Below are positions 9,859 through 18,279 of a stretch of DNA of 64,000 bases, in pieces. The stretch is taken from contig CP036434.1 of NCBI GenBank assembly GCA_007751475.1, positions 6,081,524 to 6,145,523 on the forward strand. The letters run 5' to 3'. Positions within the stretch are counted from its first letter, which is position 1, and each line of letters starts with the position of its first letter. The DNA is from Saltatorellus ferox. Its GTDB lineage: Bacteria; Planctomycetota; UBA1135; GCA-002686595. Below the pieces are notes generated by a model. The model saw only the letters and a program-made list of their open reading frames with translations. It was not told the origin of the DNA and ran no database searches. A program made the translations under genes and the position numbers.

Positions 9859-10239
9859 ATCGACACGAAGACCATCGCCGCCACGGTCGCAACGATCCTG
9901 GAAGAAAAGAAAGGCCTCGACATCGTCGTGTACGACGTTGCTGACGCCATCAAGGTGGCGGACTACTTCGTCGTCGTGACGGGCACCAGTCGCCCCCACG
10001 TTCGCGCGATGTACGAAGACGTCCACCACCGCCTCAAGCGGCTGGGCGAAATCCACAGCCGCGCGGAGGGCGCCGACCTCGGCTGGTGGGTGCTGCTCGA
10101 CTACTCCGACGTGGTCGTGCACATCCAGCAGGACGAAGCCCGCGACTACTACGGGCTCGACGATCTCTATGGGGATTGCCCCAAGCTCGACTGGCAAGCC
10201 GTCGAGGTGAAGGACACGGGGGCTCTGGCGGACGCCTGA
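9859..10239 (+). CDS. rsfS: Ribosomal silencing factor RsfS, apparent ATC start
   Basis: RsfS (DUF143/Iojap family) binds ribosomal protein uL14 and blocks joining of the subunits when nutrients are short. The frame contains the family features: a first strand DIVVYDV, then ADYFVVVTGTSRPHVRAM, GWWVLLDYSDVVVHI and a final YYGLDDLYGDCP. No ATG, GTG or TTG precedes the first strand in frame. The first GTG, at 9928, would cut off helix 1. A strong AAGGAG (9845-9850) stands 8 nt before ATC at 9859, and starting there gives IDTKTIAATVATILEEKKG, the expected N-terminal helix, and a normal length of 126 aa. The start is thus probably ATC, the codon family used by infC, unless the base call is wrong. 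The gene lies just after the pyrophosphatase gene and before a terminator. Confidence 0.9.
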   Translation: MDTKTIAATVATILEEKKGLDIVVYDVADAIKVADYFVVVTGTSRPHVRAMYEDVHHRLKRLGEIHSRAEGADLGWWVLLDYSDVVVHIQQDEARDYYGLDDLYGDCPKLDWQAVEVKDTGALADA

Positions 10240-10314
10240 GACCCGGAATAGGCCCGGAGTAGACCCCGAGGAGCCCCGAGATGGCTGCTGAGGGGCGTTT
10301 CCAAGCCTCTTTCG

Positions 10315-10356
10315 AGGCCCCCTGCCCGCGCACGACGCGGTCAGGGGGCCTTTTTT
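10315..10356 (+). terminator. Rho-independent terminator after rsfS
   Basis: A perfect 10-bp stem, AGGCCCCCTG (10315-10324) against CAGGGGGCCT (10342-10351), is followed by TTTTTT (10351-10356). It ends the hppA-rsfS unit about 75 bp after the rsfS stop codon. Confidence 0.92.
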
Positions 10357-10417
10357 CGTCCGGGGCGGGGGGGCTGACAGGCGCGTGTCGAAAATTCGCA
10401 CCTCATGTTTTTGAGAC

Positions 10418-12712
10418 ATGGGTCGATACACCGGAAGACCCCCCCCAGAGCGGAGAACCGTGGACCCCCATTCCCCCAACGATCCCCTGGACCATTTGAC
10501 GATGGGCCAGGAGGCCGCGCGCGGCCTTCAGATTCAGCGCGATCGGCGCCTGCATCGCCACGTCATTCCACGGATGCGTGCGTGCGCCTTGCTGGTCATC
10601 GCCGGGCTCCTGTCGCTCCACAACAGCGCCGTCTTCCAGAAGCCCTGGGGCCCGGAGCTCACCTGGTTCACGGTCGCTGCCGCCGTCTACTCGGCCGTCT
10701 CGTGGATCATCCTGCGCACCCGCTACGACTCCACGCAGCGCGTTCACCTCGGGCGCTTCTTCCTGCAGGTCGACCTCCTCTTCGCCGGCGCCGTCGTCTA
10801 CGCCTCGGGAGGGGCGAACAGCTGGCTATTCTTCTTCCCGTACATGCGGGTCGCGGACCAAGTGACCAACGGCGCGCGGTGGTGCACGCGGCTCGTGATC
10901 CTCGCCGCGCTGACGCATATCACCGTCCTGGTGATCGCCGCCAAGTTCGGCGGAGCCGAGATGAACGGCGCCGTCGAGACGGTCAAGGTCATCATCTGCA
11001 CGACCGTCGCGATCTATATCGCGTCCACCACCCGGGCCGGTGAGCTGGCGCGGCGCCGCAGCCAGGCGACGGTGCTCGCCGCCCGCGATCTCGTCAAGGA
11101 GCTGCAGGAGCAGAGCGACAGCCTCGCCAGCGCCAAGCTCCTCGCAGAAGAGGCCGCTGCCGCCAAGGGCGCGTTCCTCGCGAACATGAGTCACGAGCTC
11201 CGAACGCCGATGAACGGCATCATCGGAATGACCGAGCTGACGCTCGGCACCGACCTCGACGAGACCCAGCGCGACTACCTCACCACCGTTCAGTCCTCGG
11301 CGCTCAGCCTCCTGGAGATCCTCAACGATATCCTCGACTTCTCGAAGATCGATTCGGGCCGCATGGAGCTGGAACTCGAGCCCTTCTCGCTCCGCGGCTG
11401 CATCCGCGAAGCGCTCATGGTCACGGCGAACCGCGGCCATGCGAAAGGCATCGATCTCGCTTGCGTGGTCGACCACCGACTCCCCGACGGGATCATGGGC
11501 GATTCGCTGCGCATCCGGCAGATCATGGTGAACCTGATCGGCAACGCGATCAAGTTCACCGGCGAGGGGCATGTCAAGCTCAAGGTCGTGCCCGCCTCCA
11601 TGTACGGCGCTCCGAGCGTGCGCTTCGAGATCGAGGACACGGGCGTCGGAATTCCCGCCGACAAGCTCGTCACCATCTTCGACGCCTTCACCCAGGCCGA
11701 GCAATCGACGACGCGCCGTTTCGGCGGTACGGGCCTGGGACTCGCGATCTCGCGGCAGCTCACCCAGCGCATGGGAGGTAGCTTCGACGTGCAGAGCACC
11801 GAGGGCGCGGGCAGCACCTTCCGCTTCACGATCCCGCTCGTCACGGCGTCCAGCCCCGTCGAGGACGAGGCCGAGTGCGGGCCCGTCCCGGCCGAGTCAC
11901 GCCGTGGTCCGGTCCTCGTGCTGGAGCCCAAGAGAGCTTCGCGCGAGGCCCTGGTGTACCTCCTGGAGGGCTGGGGCGTCGAAGTCGCCGCCTTCGCCAG
12001 CCCGGATGAGGCTCGCCAGGCCATCCGCGCGGGCACCAACGACTACATGGCGGTGATCTCCGACGCTGAGGTCTCGCCGAGCGAGCGCGTCCTCGTGGAC
12101 GGCGTTCTGGAGCGCCGAGGCGCGCCCCCTTGGATCCTGCTTCAGACCGCAGCCGGCCATCGGGACGGCGGCGTGGCACCCGATCGAGTCCGGAGCCTCC
12201 TCGCCCCCATCGTGGGCCCCGAACTCCGCGAGGCGTTCACGAAAGCGACGAGCCTCGCCCCACCGTGCCCGCGCGAAGCCCTCGGTTTCGGCAAGCGCAA
12301 GAGCCCGGCCATGAAGCGCGCCGAGCGCCCGCTCGCGATCCTGCTCGTCGAGGACAATCTCGTCAACCAGCGCGTCGCCCAGCTGCTGCTGGAATCCTGG
12401 GGTCACACGGTCTCGATCGCTTCCAACGGCGCGATCGCGCTGGAGAAGATCCGAACGCGGACCTTCGACGCCGTGCTGATGGACATGCAGATGCCGGTGA
12501 TGGACGGGCTCGAAGCGGTGACCAGACTGCGCAAGACCGAGGCCGGCAGCGGCCAGCCCTCGCTGCACGTCATCGCGATGACCGCGAACGCCATGCGCGG
12601 TGACGAGAAGCGCTGCCTCGACGTCGGAATGAACGACTACGTCGCCAAGCCGATCAACGCCGCGGAGCTCTTCAGCAAGCTAGAACTCATCGGGACCCGA
12701 CTCGCGGCGTAG
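10418..12712 (+). CDS. Hybrid sensor histidine kinase with two receiver domains
   Basis: A 764-aa membrane kinase. About four to five hydrophobic segments lie between residues 53 and 205 and form the sensor part; no PAS or HAMP domain is visible. HisKA follows, with the phospho-accepting His259 in NMSHELRTPMNG. The ATPase domain has N, G1 and G2 boxes (NLIGNAIKFTG, DTGVGIP, GGTGLGLAIS). A first receiver-like domain (about 497-610) is degenerate: no acidic pocket, LEP in place of the usual DD. A second receiver (about 637-764) is intact, with VEDN and Asp689 in LMDMQMP and the conserved KP. The start may be M1 or the ATG at 10502. No separate response regulator is nearby. The stop codon overlaps the convergent metalloprotease gene by 26 bp. 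Confidence 0.92.
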   Translation: MGRYTGRPPPERRTVDPHSPNDPLDHLTMGQEAARGLQIQRDRRLHRHVIPRMRACALLVIAGLLSLHNSAVFQKPWGPELTWFTVAAAVYSAVSWIILRTRYDSTQRVHLGRFFLQVDLLFAGAVVYASGGANSWLFFFPYMRVADQVTNGARWCTRLVILAALTHITVLVIAAKFGGAEMNGAVETVKVIICTTVAIYIASTTRAGELARRRSQATVLAARDLVKELQEQSDSLASAKLLAEEAAAAKGAFLANMSHELRTPMNGIIGMTELTLGTDLDETQRDYLTTVQSSALSLLEILNDILDFSKIDSGRMELELEPFSLRGCIREALMVTANRGHAKGIDLACVVDHRLPDGIMGDSLRIRQIMVNLIGNAIKFTGEGHVKLKVVPASMYGAPSVRFEIEDTGVGIPADKLVTIFDAFTQAEQSTTRRFGGTGLGLAISRQLTQRMGGSFDVQSTEGAGSTFRFTIPLVTASSPVEDEAECGPVPAESRRGPVLVLEPKRASREALVYLLEGWGVEVAAFASPDEARQAIRAGTNDYMAVISDAEVSPSERVLVDGVLERRGAPPWILLQTAAGHRDGGVAPDRVRSLLAPIVGPELREAFTKATSLAPPCPREALGFGKRKSPAMKRAERPLAILLVEDNLVNQRVAQLLLESWGHTVSIASNGAIALEKIRTRTFDAVLMDMQMPVMDGLEAVTRLRKTEAGSGQPSLHVIAMTANAMRGDEKRCLDVGMNDYVAKPINAAELFSKLELIGTRLAA

Positions 12713-14963
12713 GCGCGAGCTGCCTTGTGACCGAGGCAGCCCGGATCCAGGCCAGGAGCAACGCCAGCAGGATCCACCCGGATCCGCCGAGGGCCGCCTG
12801 CCACGTCGGCGGGCGCGGCCCCCCGAGGGACATCGGCGGAAGCACCGCGGCGCACCCTCCGGACCCGTCGTCCACCGGCTCCTCCCCGGTGAAGGTGAAG
12901 CCCGCGGTCATCGTGACCGCCTGACCCGTATCGATGTTCTTCACCACCACCGACTTGGTGCCGACGCCACTCTGGGGAGCGATGACGCGCAACGAGCCGC
13001 TGGTCAACATCGTGGTCTCGCCGAGTTGCCCGCCCAGTCCGGTGCGAGTGTCCGCCCCGAAGATGACGCGCGTGTTCTCGTTGAAGCCGGAGCCGTAGAC
13101 GATGATGGGCGCCCCGCCTCCCATGTCCGCTTCGTCCGGTGACAGTACCGAGATCTCCGGGTCCGCGTTCGGAACGTAGGTGAACGCGCTCTCGGAAGAG
13201 AGTCCCCCCGGCGCGAGGACCCGCAGCACATAGGGTCCACCGGGCACGCCGCCGGTCGTCACGACGCGCATCCGCGTCGGCGACTCGACGAAGACCTGCG
13301 GCTGGAGCATGCCGTCGATCTCCACCTGGAGGTCCGGGACGAGGTCCTGGCCCGAGATCGTGATCTCGGTTCCACCGGACGCCGACCCCACCTGGGGGAA
13401 GACCGCGGTCACGTCGGGCACCGCCGAGACCACGAACGAGTCCTGGGAGCGCCCTTCGACGCCGGACGGGTCGATCACGACCACGTCGTGGGAACCCGCG
13501 ATCGTCGGCGCGGTGCGCAGCGTGATCGTCTGGGAATCGACCACGGTGCAGCCGCCGCTGGCACCGTCACGGTAGATCCTGTCGCCGATCACGACGCGTG
13601 AGCCATCGCGAAAGTGCTCCCCCACGATCACGACGTCGACGCCGCCGTTCGGGTCACCGATGGTCGGGTCTGCGCTCAGAACGATCGGGTCTGGAGGCGT
13701 GATCTCTAGACCACCGACCAGCGTGTCACGGGCCCCCGAGGGATCGGTCACGGTCAGATCCACGTGCCCGGTCGGAGAGCCCGCGGGCACCGTGACGCTG
13801 AAGTCGAGGGCCGTATCCCTGAAGACCACGTTCGAAAGGCCGATGGTCGGGTCGCTGCACTCGAGGGTGGAGCCAGCGACGAGGCCGCTGCCGCGAATCG
13901 TACGATTCACCGTGCGGCCCTGGACGATCCGAATCGGGTAGTCATCGCTGATCCGGCCGAGCGCCACGGCCACGTCAGCCAGCGCCGTGCGCGTTCCCAG
14001 GTCCCGCGTTTGGCCGCCACCGACGGTCACCGTGCCGAGCGACGTCGTCCCGAAGTCCGTCTGAACGGCCTGGCCACCGCCGAGATTCGCGCTGGAGACC
14101 GGCTGGTCCAGCGGGTCCGCGTAGAGCGAAAAGGTCCCCGGCTGGAGCCCCTCCAGCGAGTAGTTGCCCGAAGCACTCGCGAGACTGGCGCCAGCCAGCC
14201 GGCCGCTCGGGTCGAGCGCCACCACGTGGGCACCGGCGATGCCCGACCCATCGCCACGCGTGACGCGGCCGTTGATCCGCGCGAAGCTCGACTCCGGGTA
14301 GATGTCGCGCATGCCGTTCTGGTCGTCGATCGCCAGGCTTCGGTGCAGGATCACCTTTGGGTCGACGTACGGGTACATCGTGGCTCCGCAGACTCCGCTG
14401 TGGTCGAGGCCCAGCAGATGCCCGAGCTCGTGGGAGGCCACGTCCTGGATGTCGAACTTCGCCGTCTCACCGGACGTCGTGAAGTAGAAGTTCTTGCCGT
14501 TGAAGACGACGTCGGCGTCGATGATGCGGCCGTCGGTGAAGAACGTCACGGGCGTGATCGCGACGATGCCGCTGGCGCCGGCGAAGTAGCCGGACGATCC
14601 CGTTTCGTCGAAGACCACGAGGTGGATGTCGTTGCTCTGCCAGTCGCGGCGCTCCCTGGCCGCGGTCGAATCGTCGATGACCATCCGCGCTCGGGAGCCA
14701 TTGACCGCGTTCCAGGCCTCGACGGCGCTGCGAATGGCCGTTTCGTGACTGCCATCCGCCACATCGTCGGACCCATCCGAGTTGATGACGAGGGAGATGT
14801 TCTCGGGGGAGGTCCAGCGGAGCTCCGTCCCGTTCACGGAGTAGCGCAGGCGCACGTGGCCCGTGACCGAGGCGGCGAGCCCAGCCGCCAGCGTGAAGCC
14901 GACCGCAGCACGAGCGCTGGACGCGAGAAGAGACGGCGCCGGGCCGCTCGGTGAAGTCCACAT
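12687..14963 (-). CDS. Secreted matrixin-type metalloprotease with IPT/TIG repeats
   Basis: A 758-aa secreted zinc protease. After the signal peptide (about residues 10-35), a catalytic domain carries HELGHLLGLDHSG at 178-190, the HExxHxxGxxH zinc motif of metzincins. The Met-turn follows at ATMYP (Met196), as in matrixins. Next is a carboxypeptidase-regulatory-like fold (about 235-320, NGRVTRGDGSGIAGAHV), then four IPT/TIG immunoglobulin-like repeats (about 350-690, with recurrent GGT/GGG and VVIxG strands). The C-terminus is Cys/Gly-rich followed by a hydrophobic helix and basic residues (WILLALLLAWIRAA), like a sorting or retention tag. The ATG is 1 nt beyond the stop codon of the preceding gene (14965-15624), so the two form an operon. 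It overlaps the histidine kinase gene tail-to-tail by 26 bp. Confidence 0.9.
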   Translation of the reverse strand: MWTSPSGPAPSLLASSARAAVGFTLAAGLAASVTGHVRLRYSVNGTELRWTSPENISLVINSDGSDDVADGSHETAIRSAVEAWNAVNGSRARMVIDDSTAARERRDWQSNDIHLVVFDETGSSGYFAGASGIVAITPVTFFTDGRIIDADVVFNGKNFYFTTSGETAKFDIQDVASHELGHLLGLDHSGVCGATMYPYVDPKVILHRSLAIDDQNGMRDIYPESSFARINGRVTRGDGSGIAGAHVVALDPSGRLAGASLASASGNYSLEGLQPGTFSLYADPLDQPVSSANLGGGQAVQTDFGTTSLGTVTVGGGQTRDLGTRTALADVAVALGRISDDYPIRIVQGRTVNRTIRGSGLVAGSTLECSDPTIGLSNVVFRDTALDFSVTVPAGSPTGHVDLTVTDPSGARDTLVGGLEITPPDPIVLSADPTIGDPNGGVDVVIVGEHFRDGSRVVIGDRIYRDGASGGCTVVDSQTITLRTAPTIAGSHDVVVIDPSGVEGRSQDSFVVSAVPDVTAVFPQVGSASGGTEITISGQDLVPDLQVEIDGMLQPQVFVESPTRMRVVTTGGVPGGPYVLRVLAPGGLSSESAFTYVPNADPEISVLSPDEADMGGGAPIIVYGSGFNENTRVIFGADTRTGLGGQLGETTMLTSGSLRVIAPQSGVGTKSVVVKNIDTGQAVTMTAGFTFTGEEPVDDGSGGCAAVLPPMSLGGPRPPTWQAALGGSGWILLALLLAWIRAASVTRQLAPTPRVGSR

Positions 14964-14964
14964 A

Positions 14965-15624
14965 TCAGCGTTTCTCGTCGATGCGGGCGCCGGCGCCCTT
15001 GGCTTCCGGCGAGGCCGGCTGGAAGGACTCCTGGAAGCGAAGCGCCACGCGCTTTTGCGACGCGGCTTCGATGCGCGCGACCAGGTCCGCGTAGTCCAGC
15101 ATCTCGAACCCGTCGATCGAACGGGTCGTCCGCGCGCTGATCAGCGTCACGTGATCGCCGGTCTGCACCGCCATGCGTGAGCCGTCGGAGCCGGTGACGA
15201 TCCGGTACTTGCCCTGGCTGAGGCCGACGGGCACTCGAATGCCCTCGGACGAAGGCTCGGTGAGGAAGAGCACGACCTCCTCGCCAAGCGCCAGCCGCGG
15301 CATCCCCGGGATCATGGTCCCCTTGCCGTTCGCGAGCACGCCTCCGGGGATCCGAATCGTTCGCTGCGGCTCGCTCGGCCCCCAGAAGGTGCGCTCGACG
15401 TCGATCGTCCAGTCGGTGTAGATCTCACCTTTCGCCGTCTCACCGCTCATACCGTTCACCACCGTTCCCTCGAGGACGAGGTCCGAGCGGCTGAAGGCCT
15501 CGTCGAGGTCCATCCGCAGCGCGGTACCGGCCTGCGAGGACGAGCGGAGGCCTGGAAAGAAGGCAGGGGCCAGGACGCCGGCCACGAGGCCAGCGGTACA
15601 CGCAAGGAGGGGGATAGGGCGCAT
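14965..15624 (-). CDS. Exported protein of unknown function, partner of the metalloprotease
   Basis: A 219-aa protein with an N-terminal signal peptide or anchor (LLACTAGLVAGVLAPAFF, residues 6-23). The mature part holds the pattern FSRSDLVLEGTVVNG, WTIDVERTFWG, IRIPGG and GEEVVLFL. Similar patterns occur in small secreted proteins found next to matrixin-like proteases in several bacteria, where an OB-like beta barrel is likely. No catalytic residues stand out. The frame is open upstream to 15918, but the ATG at 15622-15624 is chosen because the signal peptide begins there. Its stop codon is 1 nt from the protease start, so it may help secretion, folding or inhibition of that protease; this role is inferred from position only. 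Confidence 0.8.
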   Translation of the reverse strand: MRPIPLLACTAGLVAGVLAPAFFPGLRSSSQAGTALRMDLDEAFSRSDLVLEGTVVNGMSGETAKGEIYTDWTIDVERTFWGPSEPQRTIRIPGGVLANGKGTMIPGMPRLALGEEVVLFLTEPSSEGIRVPVGLSQGKYRIVTGSDGSRMAVQTGDHVTLISARTTRSIDGFEMLDYADLVARIEAASQKRVALRFQESFQPASPEAKGAGARIDEKR

Positions 15625-15862
15625 CGGTCGGGGGGCTTTGCAGCCGTGGGAATGGATGGACGCGCTGCCGGCCGGTGGGGAAACCGCGGTGCGGGCAGCA
15701 CGGGTCTCCTCGGGATTCGACGCTCGCGGTCTTGATCCGGGGAGCCGGTTCGCGCGCGCAGCTCTCGAATTGGCCCACTCCCGAATCGAGGCACCGTGGG
15801 GGCGACGCACGCACTCGCCGCCCGGTCGCGGTGGCCGGGATACAGTCAAGCATCCCCCACTC

Positions 15863-16186
15863 GTGCAGTCCCCAGCCCCCGTCCCCTCCGTGGAAGCCGA
15901 CCGTCTCCTCGCACGCATGTGCCGCCGTCACGCACTCGATCCCGACGAAGCCGCGGATCTTGAGCGTCTCGTCGCGCGCGCTCTCATCTCTCCGTCGAGC
16001 GTGCGGAAGAAGATTCTCGCCCTGATCGATGCGGCCCTCGTGCGGCGCGCCTGCGGCGATCCCACCGCGACCCTCGACGCCGTCGAGCGCGACCTCGACG
16101 AAGAGGTGCTGCTCGCCGTGGCGAAGAGGGTCCACGACTGGGAACCCGGGGCGAGCCTCGACGGCTTCGGGCTCACCGAGGGTTGA
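15863..16186 (+). CDS. Small hypothetical protein, helical
   Basis: A frame of 107 aa from the GTG at 15863. The product is mostly helical and charged (EADRLLARMCRRHALDPDEAADLERLV, then ISPSSVRKKILALIDAAL) without a signal peptide or membrane helix, so it is probably cytoplasmic. I do not recognise a family. An alternative start is the ATG at 15917. The upstream part of the open frame (from 15638) lies in the promoter region of the divergent gene at 14965-15624 and is unlikely to be translated. The gene ends 15 bp from the convergent PDZ gene. The coding call rests on composition and length alone. Confidence 0.5.
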   Translation: MQSPAPVPSVEADRLLARMCRRHALDPDEAADLERLVARALISPSSVRKKILALIDAALVRRACGDPTATLDAVERDLDEEVLLAVAKRVHDWEPGASLDGFGLTEG

Positions 16187-16201
16187 GTTGAAGGCCTTCG
16201 A

Positions 16202-17224
16202 TCAGCGCGGGTTGCGCCGGTCCAGCTCGGCGCGCAGCTGATCCACGATCCGCTGAAGCTCCGCGACCTCGGCCTCGAGCTGCTCGACGCGCTCGGCGAG
16301 AGCGGAGTCGGCGCTGGCGGGCCGACGCTCGCGGCGGGTTTCGATCTCGATGTAGCCCTCGGGGAGAGGATCAGCGCTGCGCCGCTTCGCCTTGCGGCGT
16401 GCACCGCGCTGCTTGCGCCCTTCGCCGCGGACCTCCTCGATCACTTCCGTGGTCACGGTCTCCTCGTCCTCGCCGAGGTAGCCGAGGCCCGTCAACCGGG
16501 GCGTCTCTTCCGGTAGGACGATCTCGAAATCGTCTTCCAGATCGACCTCGATCTCGACCGGCTCGCCCCGAAACTCCTCGATCAAGTTCAGGGTGAACGT
16601 GCCCGTGGACTCCTCCACGGACGGGTCGAGATCCTCCTGTGCGACGAGCTCCATCGACATCTCGAGCTCGGTCCCGCCCCGCTCGACTTCGATCGTGGCC
16701 GTGTCACCGACCTGGAGTTCGATCAGCGCGGCGATCAGGTCCTCGGGTGATTCCACGGGCATCTCTTCGGCGACGACGATGGTGTCACCGGGGAGCAATC
16801 CCGCACGGGCGGCCGGACCGTTCGGAGCGACCGTGGAAACCACGGCTCCCACCTCTTCGGACGACATGTCGAGCGAGATGCCCATGTAGCCGCGCCTGGC
16901 TTCTGGCGCTTCCACTTCATTCGTCACATCCGTCAGCACGGCCACGCCGAGGATTTCCTCCACCGAAGAAAGCTCAGCCGCAAGCGCCTTCGCGACCTCC
17001 GCCTCGATGTCCGTCGGAAGCTCGGGCAAGACGGCCGGCGCGGGCGCGTCGGCCGCCTTGGCGCCGTGCTTCGCCATGCAGTCAGCGCAGGTGCACTGAC
17101 AACCCTGCGTGTCGGCCGATGGAGCGGCCTCCTGGAAGGAGACGCTCGAAGGAAGAGCGTGGGTCAGGCCGGCGAGCGCCGCGGAGGCGGCGAAGCCGAA
17201 GAGAGTGGTGCGGATCGAGTTCAT
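16202..17224 (-). CDS. Secreted PDZ-domain protein with Cys cluster and coiled coil
   Basis: A 340-aa protein. A signal peptide (about residues 5-24) is followed by a Cys cluster, CQCTCADC at 42-49, which could bind a metal or form disulfides. A PDZ domain occupies about 110-195, with the carboxylate-binding loop region RGYMGISL and the typical GPAARAGLLPGDTIV. A long acidic segment follows (about 195-270), then a basic stretch (KQRGARRKAKRR) and a C-terminal heptad coiled coil (ALAERVEQLEAEVAELQ, about 312-335). No protease domain is present, so it is more likely a scaffold or peptide-binding protein than an HtrA or CtpA enzyme. The frame is open through the upstream gene; the ATG at 17222-17224 is chosen for the signal peptide. 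Confidence 0.85.
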   Translation of the reverse strand: MNSIRTTLFGFAASAALAGLTHALPSSVSFQEAAPSADTQGCQCTCADCMAKHGAKAADAPAPAVLPELPTDIEAEVAKALAAELSSVEEILGVAVLTDVTNEVEAPEARRGYMGISLDMSSEEVGAVVSTVAPNGPAARAGLLPGDTIVVAEEMPVESPEDLIAALIELQVGDTATIEVERGGTELEMSMELVAQEDLDPSVEESTGTFTLNLIEEFRGEPVEIEVDLEDDFEIVLPEETPRLTGLGYLGEDEETVTTEVIEEVRGEGRKQRGARRKAKRRSADPLPEGYIEIETRRERRPASADSALAERVEQLEAEVAELQRIVDQLRAELDRRNPR

Positions 17225-17360
17225 CGGAGCCAGGGAGAGTCGGGGTCTTTCGGTGGAAGCACAGCGGCCGGGCCTCGCCCTGATGCCGCAGACCGCTACC
17301 GTACGGCCCGGGCCGCGCCTGGCTACCCGCGGCGCCAAGACGTCCCGTAAAACTACGCAC

Positions 17361-17404
17361 AGGCCCCCCTCGCGTGCTGAAAATGAGGCGCGCGAGGGAG
17401 GCCT
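17361..17404 (-). terminator. Candidate terminator hairpin after the cupredoxin gene
   Basis: A 14-bp stem (17361-17374 against 17391-17404, one mismatch) lies 24 bp beyond the stop codon of the minus-strand gene at 17428-18249. On that strand it is followed by a short TTTT, so it may be a weak intrinsic terminator separating that gene from the PDZ gene. Confidence 0.5.
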
Positions 17405-17427
17405 GGGAGCGAAATGAGGCGTGTCCC

Positions 17428-18249
17428 CTACCTGCGACGGCGACGGGTCTTCGTCTTCTTCGGCTCGAACTTCACGTCCATGGGAGCGGCCACCTTGCCG
17501 TCCTCGCCGACGACGACCTTCTGCACCTGCTTGTTCAGCGTCTCGTGCCAGAAGGTGACCTCGTGCTCGCCCGGCGGGAGGCCGTCGAGGGAGAACTTGC
17601 CGTCGGCGTCCGTCATCGTCCAGTGCGTCGCGTCCGCCACGTACACCCAGGAGTTCATCCAGGTGTGCATGTCGCACGTGACCTTGATGGGCTCGGCCTC
17701 GTTGAAGACCTTCTCGATGTGCTTGCCCGCCGTGACCGTCTGGTTGAGCGCCTCGTTGGCCATCGTGATGAGGTGCACGTTGTGGGACGTCTCGTCCGAG
17801 TTGAGGAACGACACGGTCGCGCCCTTCGGGACGACGAGCAGGTGTGGGAGGAAGCGGCAGCCCTTCTGGTCGAGCAGGTACGGCTCTTCCGGCACCTCGG
17901 TCTCCATCCCTTCCACTTTGACCGTGACGACCACGTTCTGGATCCCACCGTCCTCCGAGATGAGCAGCGCCATGTCGTCCGCGTTCACGGTCTCCCCGGA
18001 CGGGCAGCACCCTTCGGCGGCCCGCGCCGGAATCGAGAGCGGCTTCACTTCCGGTCGTTCTCCGTCGAACTTGACCGTGCCGGAGACCTGCGGCGCCGCT
18101 TTCTCCTGCGCGGCCTCTGCGGTCTCTGCGGGCGTCGCATCCTGAACCCCGGCGCCGTTCAGCGGAGCGGCCACGAGAACACCATTGAGAAGGGACGCCG
18201 CCAGGGAGCCGGCGCCCACGATTCCGATCCAAGTCTGAAGTCGATTCAT
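17428..18249 (-). CDS. Secreted cupredoxin with carboxypeptidase-regulatory domain
   Basis: A 273-aa secreted protein. Signal peptide about residues 8-30. The first fold (about 52-205) resembles a plastocyanin-like cupredoxin, with His156 in DETSHNVH and Cys192, His195 and Met198 in VTCDMHTWM, the ligand set of a type 1 copper site. A short Cna-B/carboxypeptidase-regulatory-like fold follows (about 210-260, ADGKFSLDGLPPGEHEVTFWH). The last residues form a run of five Arg after KKTKT, which could bind nucleic acid or an anionic surface. Proteins of this layout are common in planctomycetes and are proposed to take part in periplasmic electron transfer. Start supported by a TATGAT box 6 nt upstream. 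Confidence 0.85.
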   Translation of the reverse strand: MNRLQTWIGIVGAGSLAASLLNGVLVAAPLNGAGVQDATPAETAEAAQEKAAPQVSGTVKFDGERPEVKPLSIPARAAEGCCPSGETVNADDMALLISEDGGIQNVVVTVKVEGMETEVPEEPYLLDQKGCRFLPHLLVVPKGATVSFLNSDETSHNVHLITMANEALNQTVTAGKHIEKVFNEAEPIKVTCDMHTWMNSWVYVADATHWTMTDADGKFSLDGLPPGEHEVTFWHETLNKQVQKVVVGEDGKVAAPMDVKFEPKKTKTRRRRR

Positions 18250-18255
18250 GCCCCC

Positions 18256-18261
18256 ATCATA
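18256..18261 (-). promoter_or_regulatory. -10-like TATGAT box of the cupredoxin gene
   Basis: On the minus strand TATGAT (one base from the TATAAT consensus) ends 6 nt before the ATG at 18249. There is no Shine-Dalgarno between them, so the mRNA is probably leaderless. Confidence 0.5.
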
Positions 18262-18279
18262 GGGGGCACGCGCCGATCC

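Noticed and set aside
9928..10239. Start of rsfS at GTG 9928
   Set aside because: It would remove the first helix and strand of the family, and there is no ribosome binding site in front.
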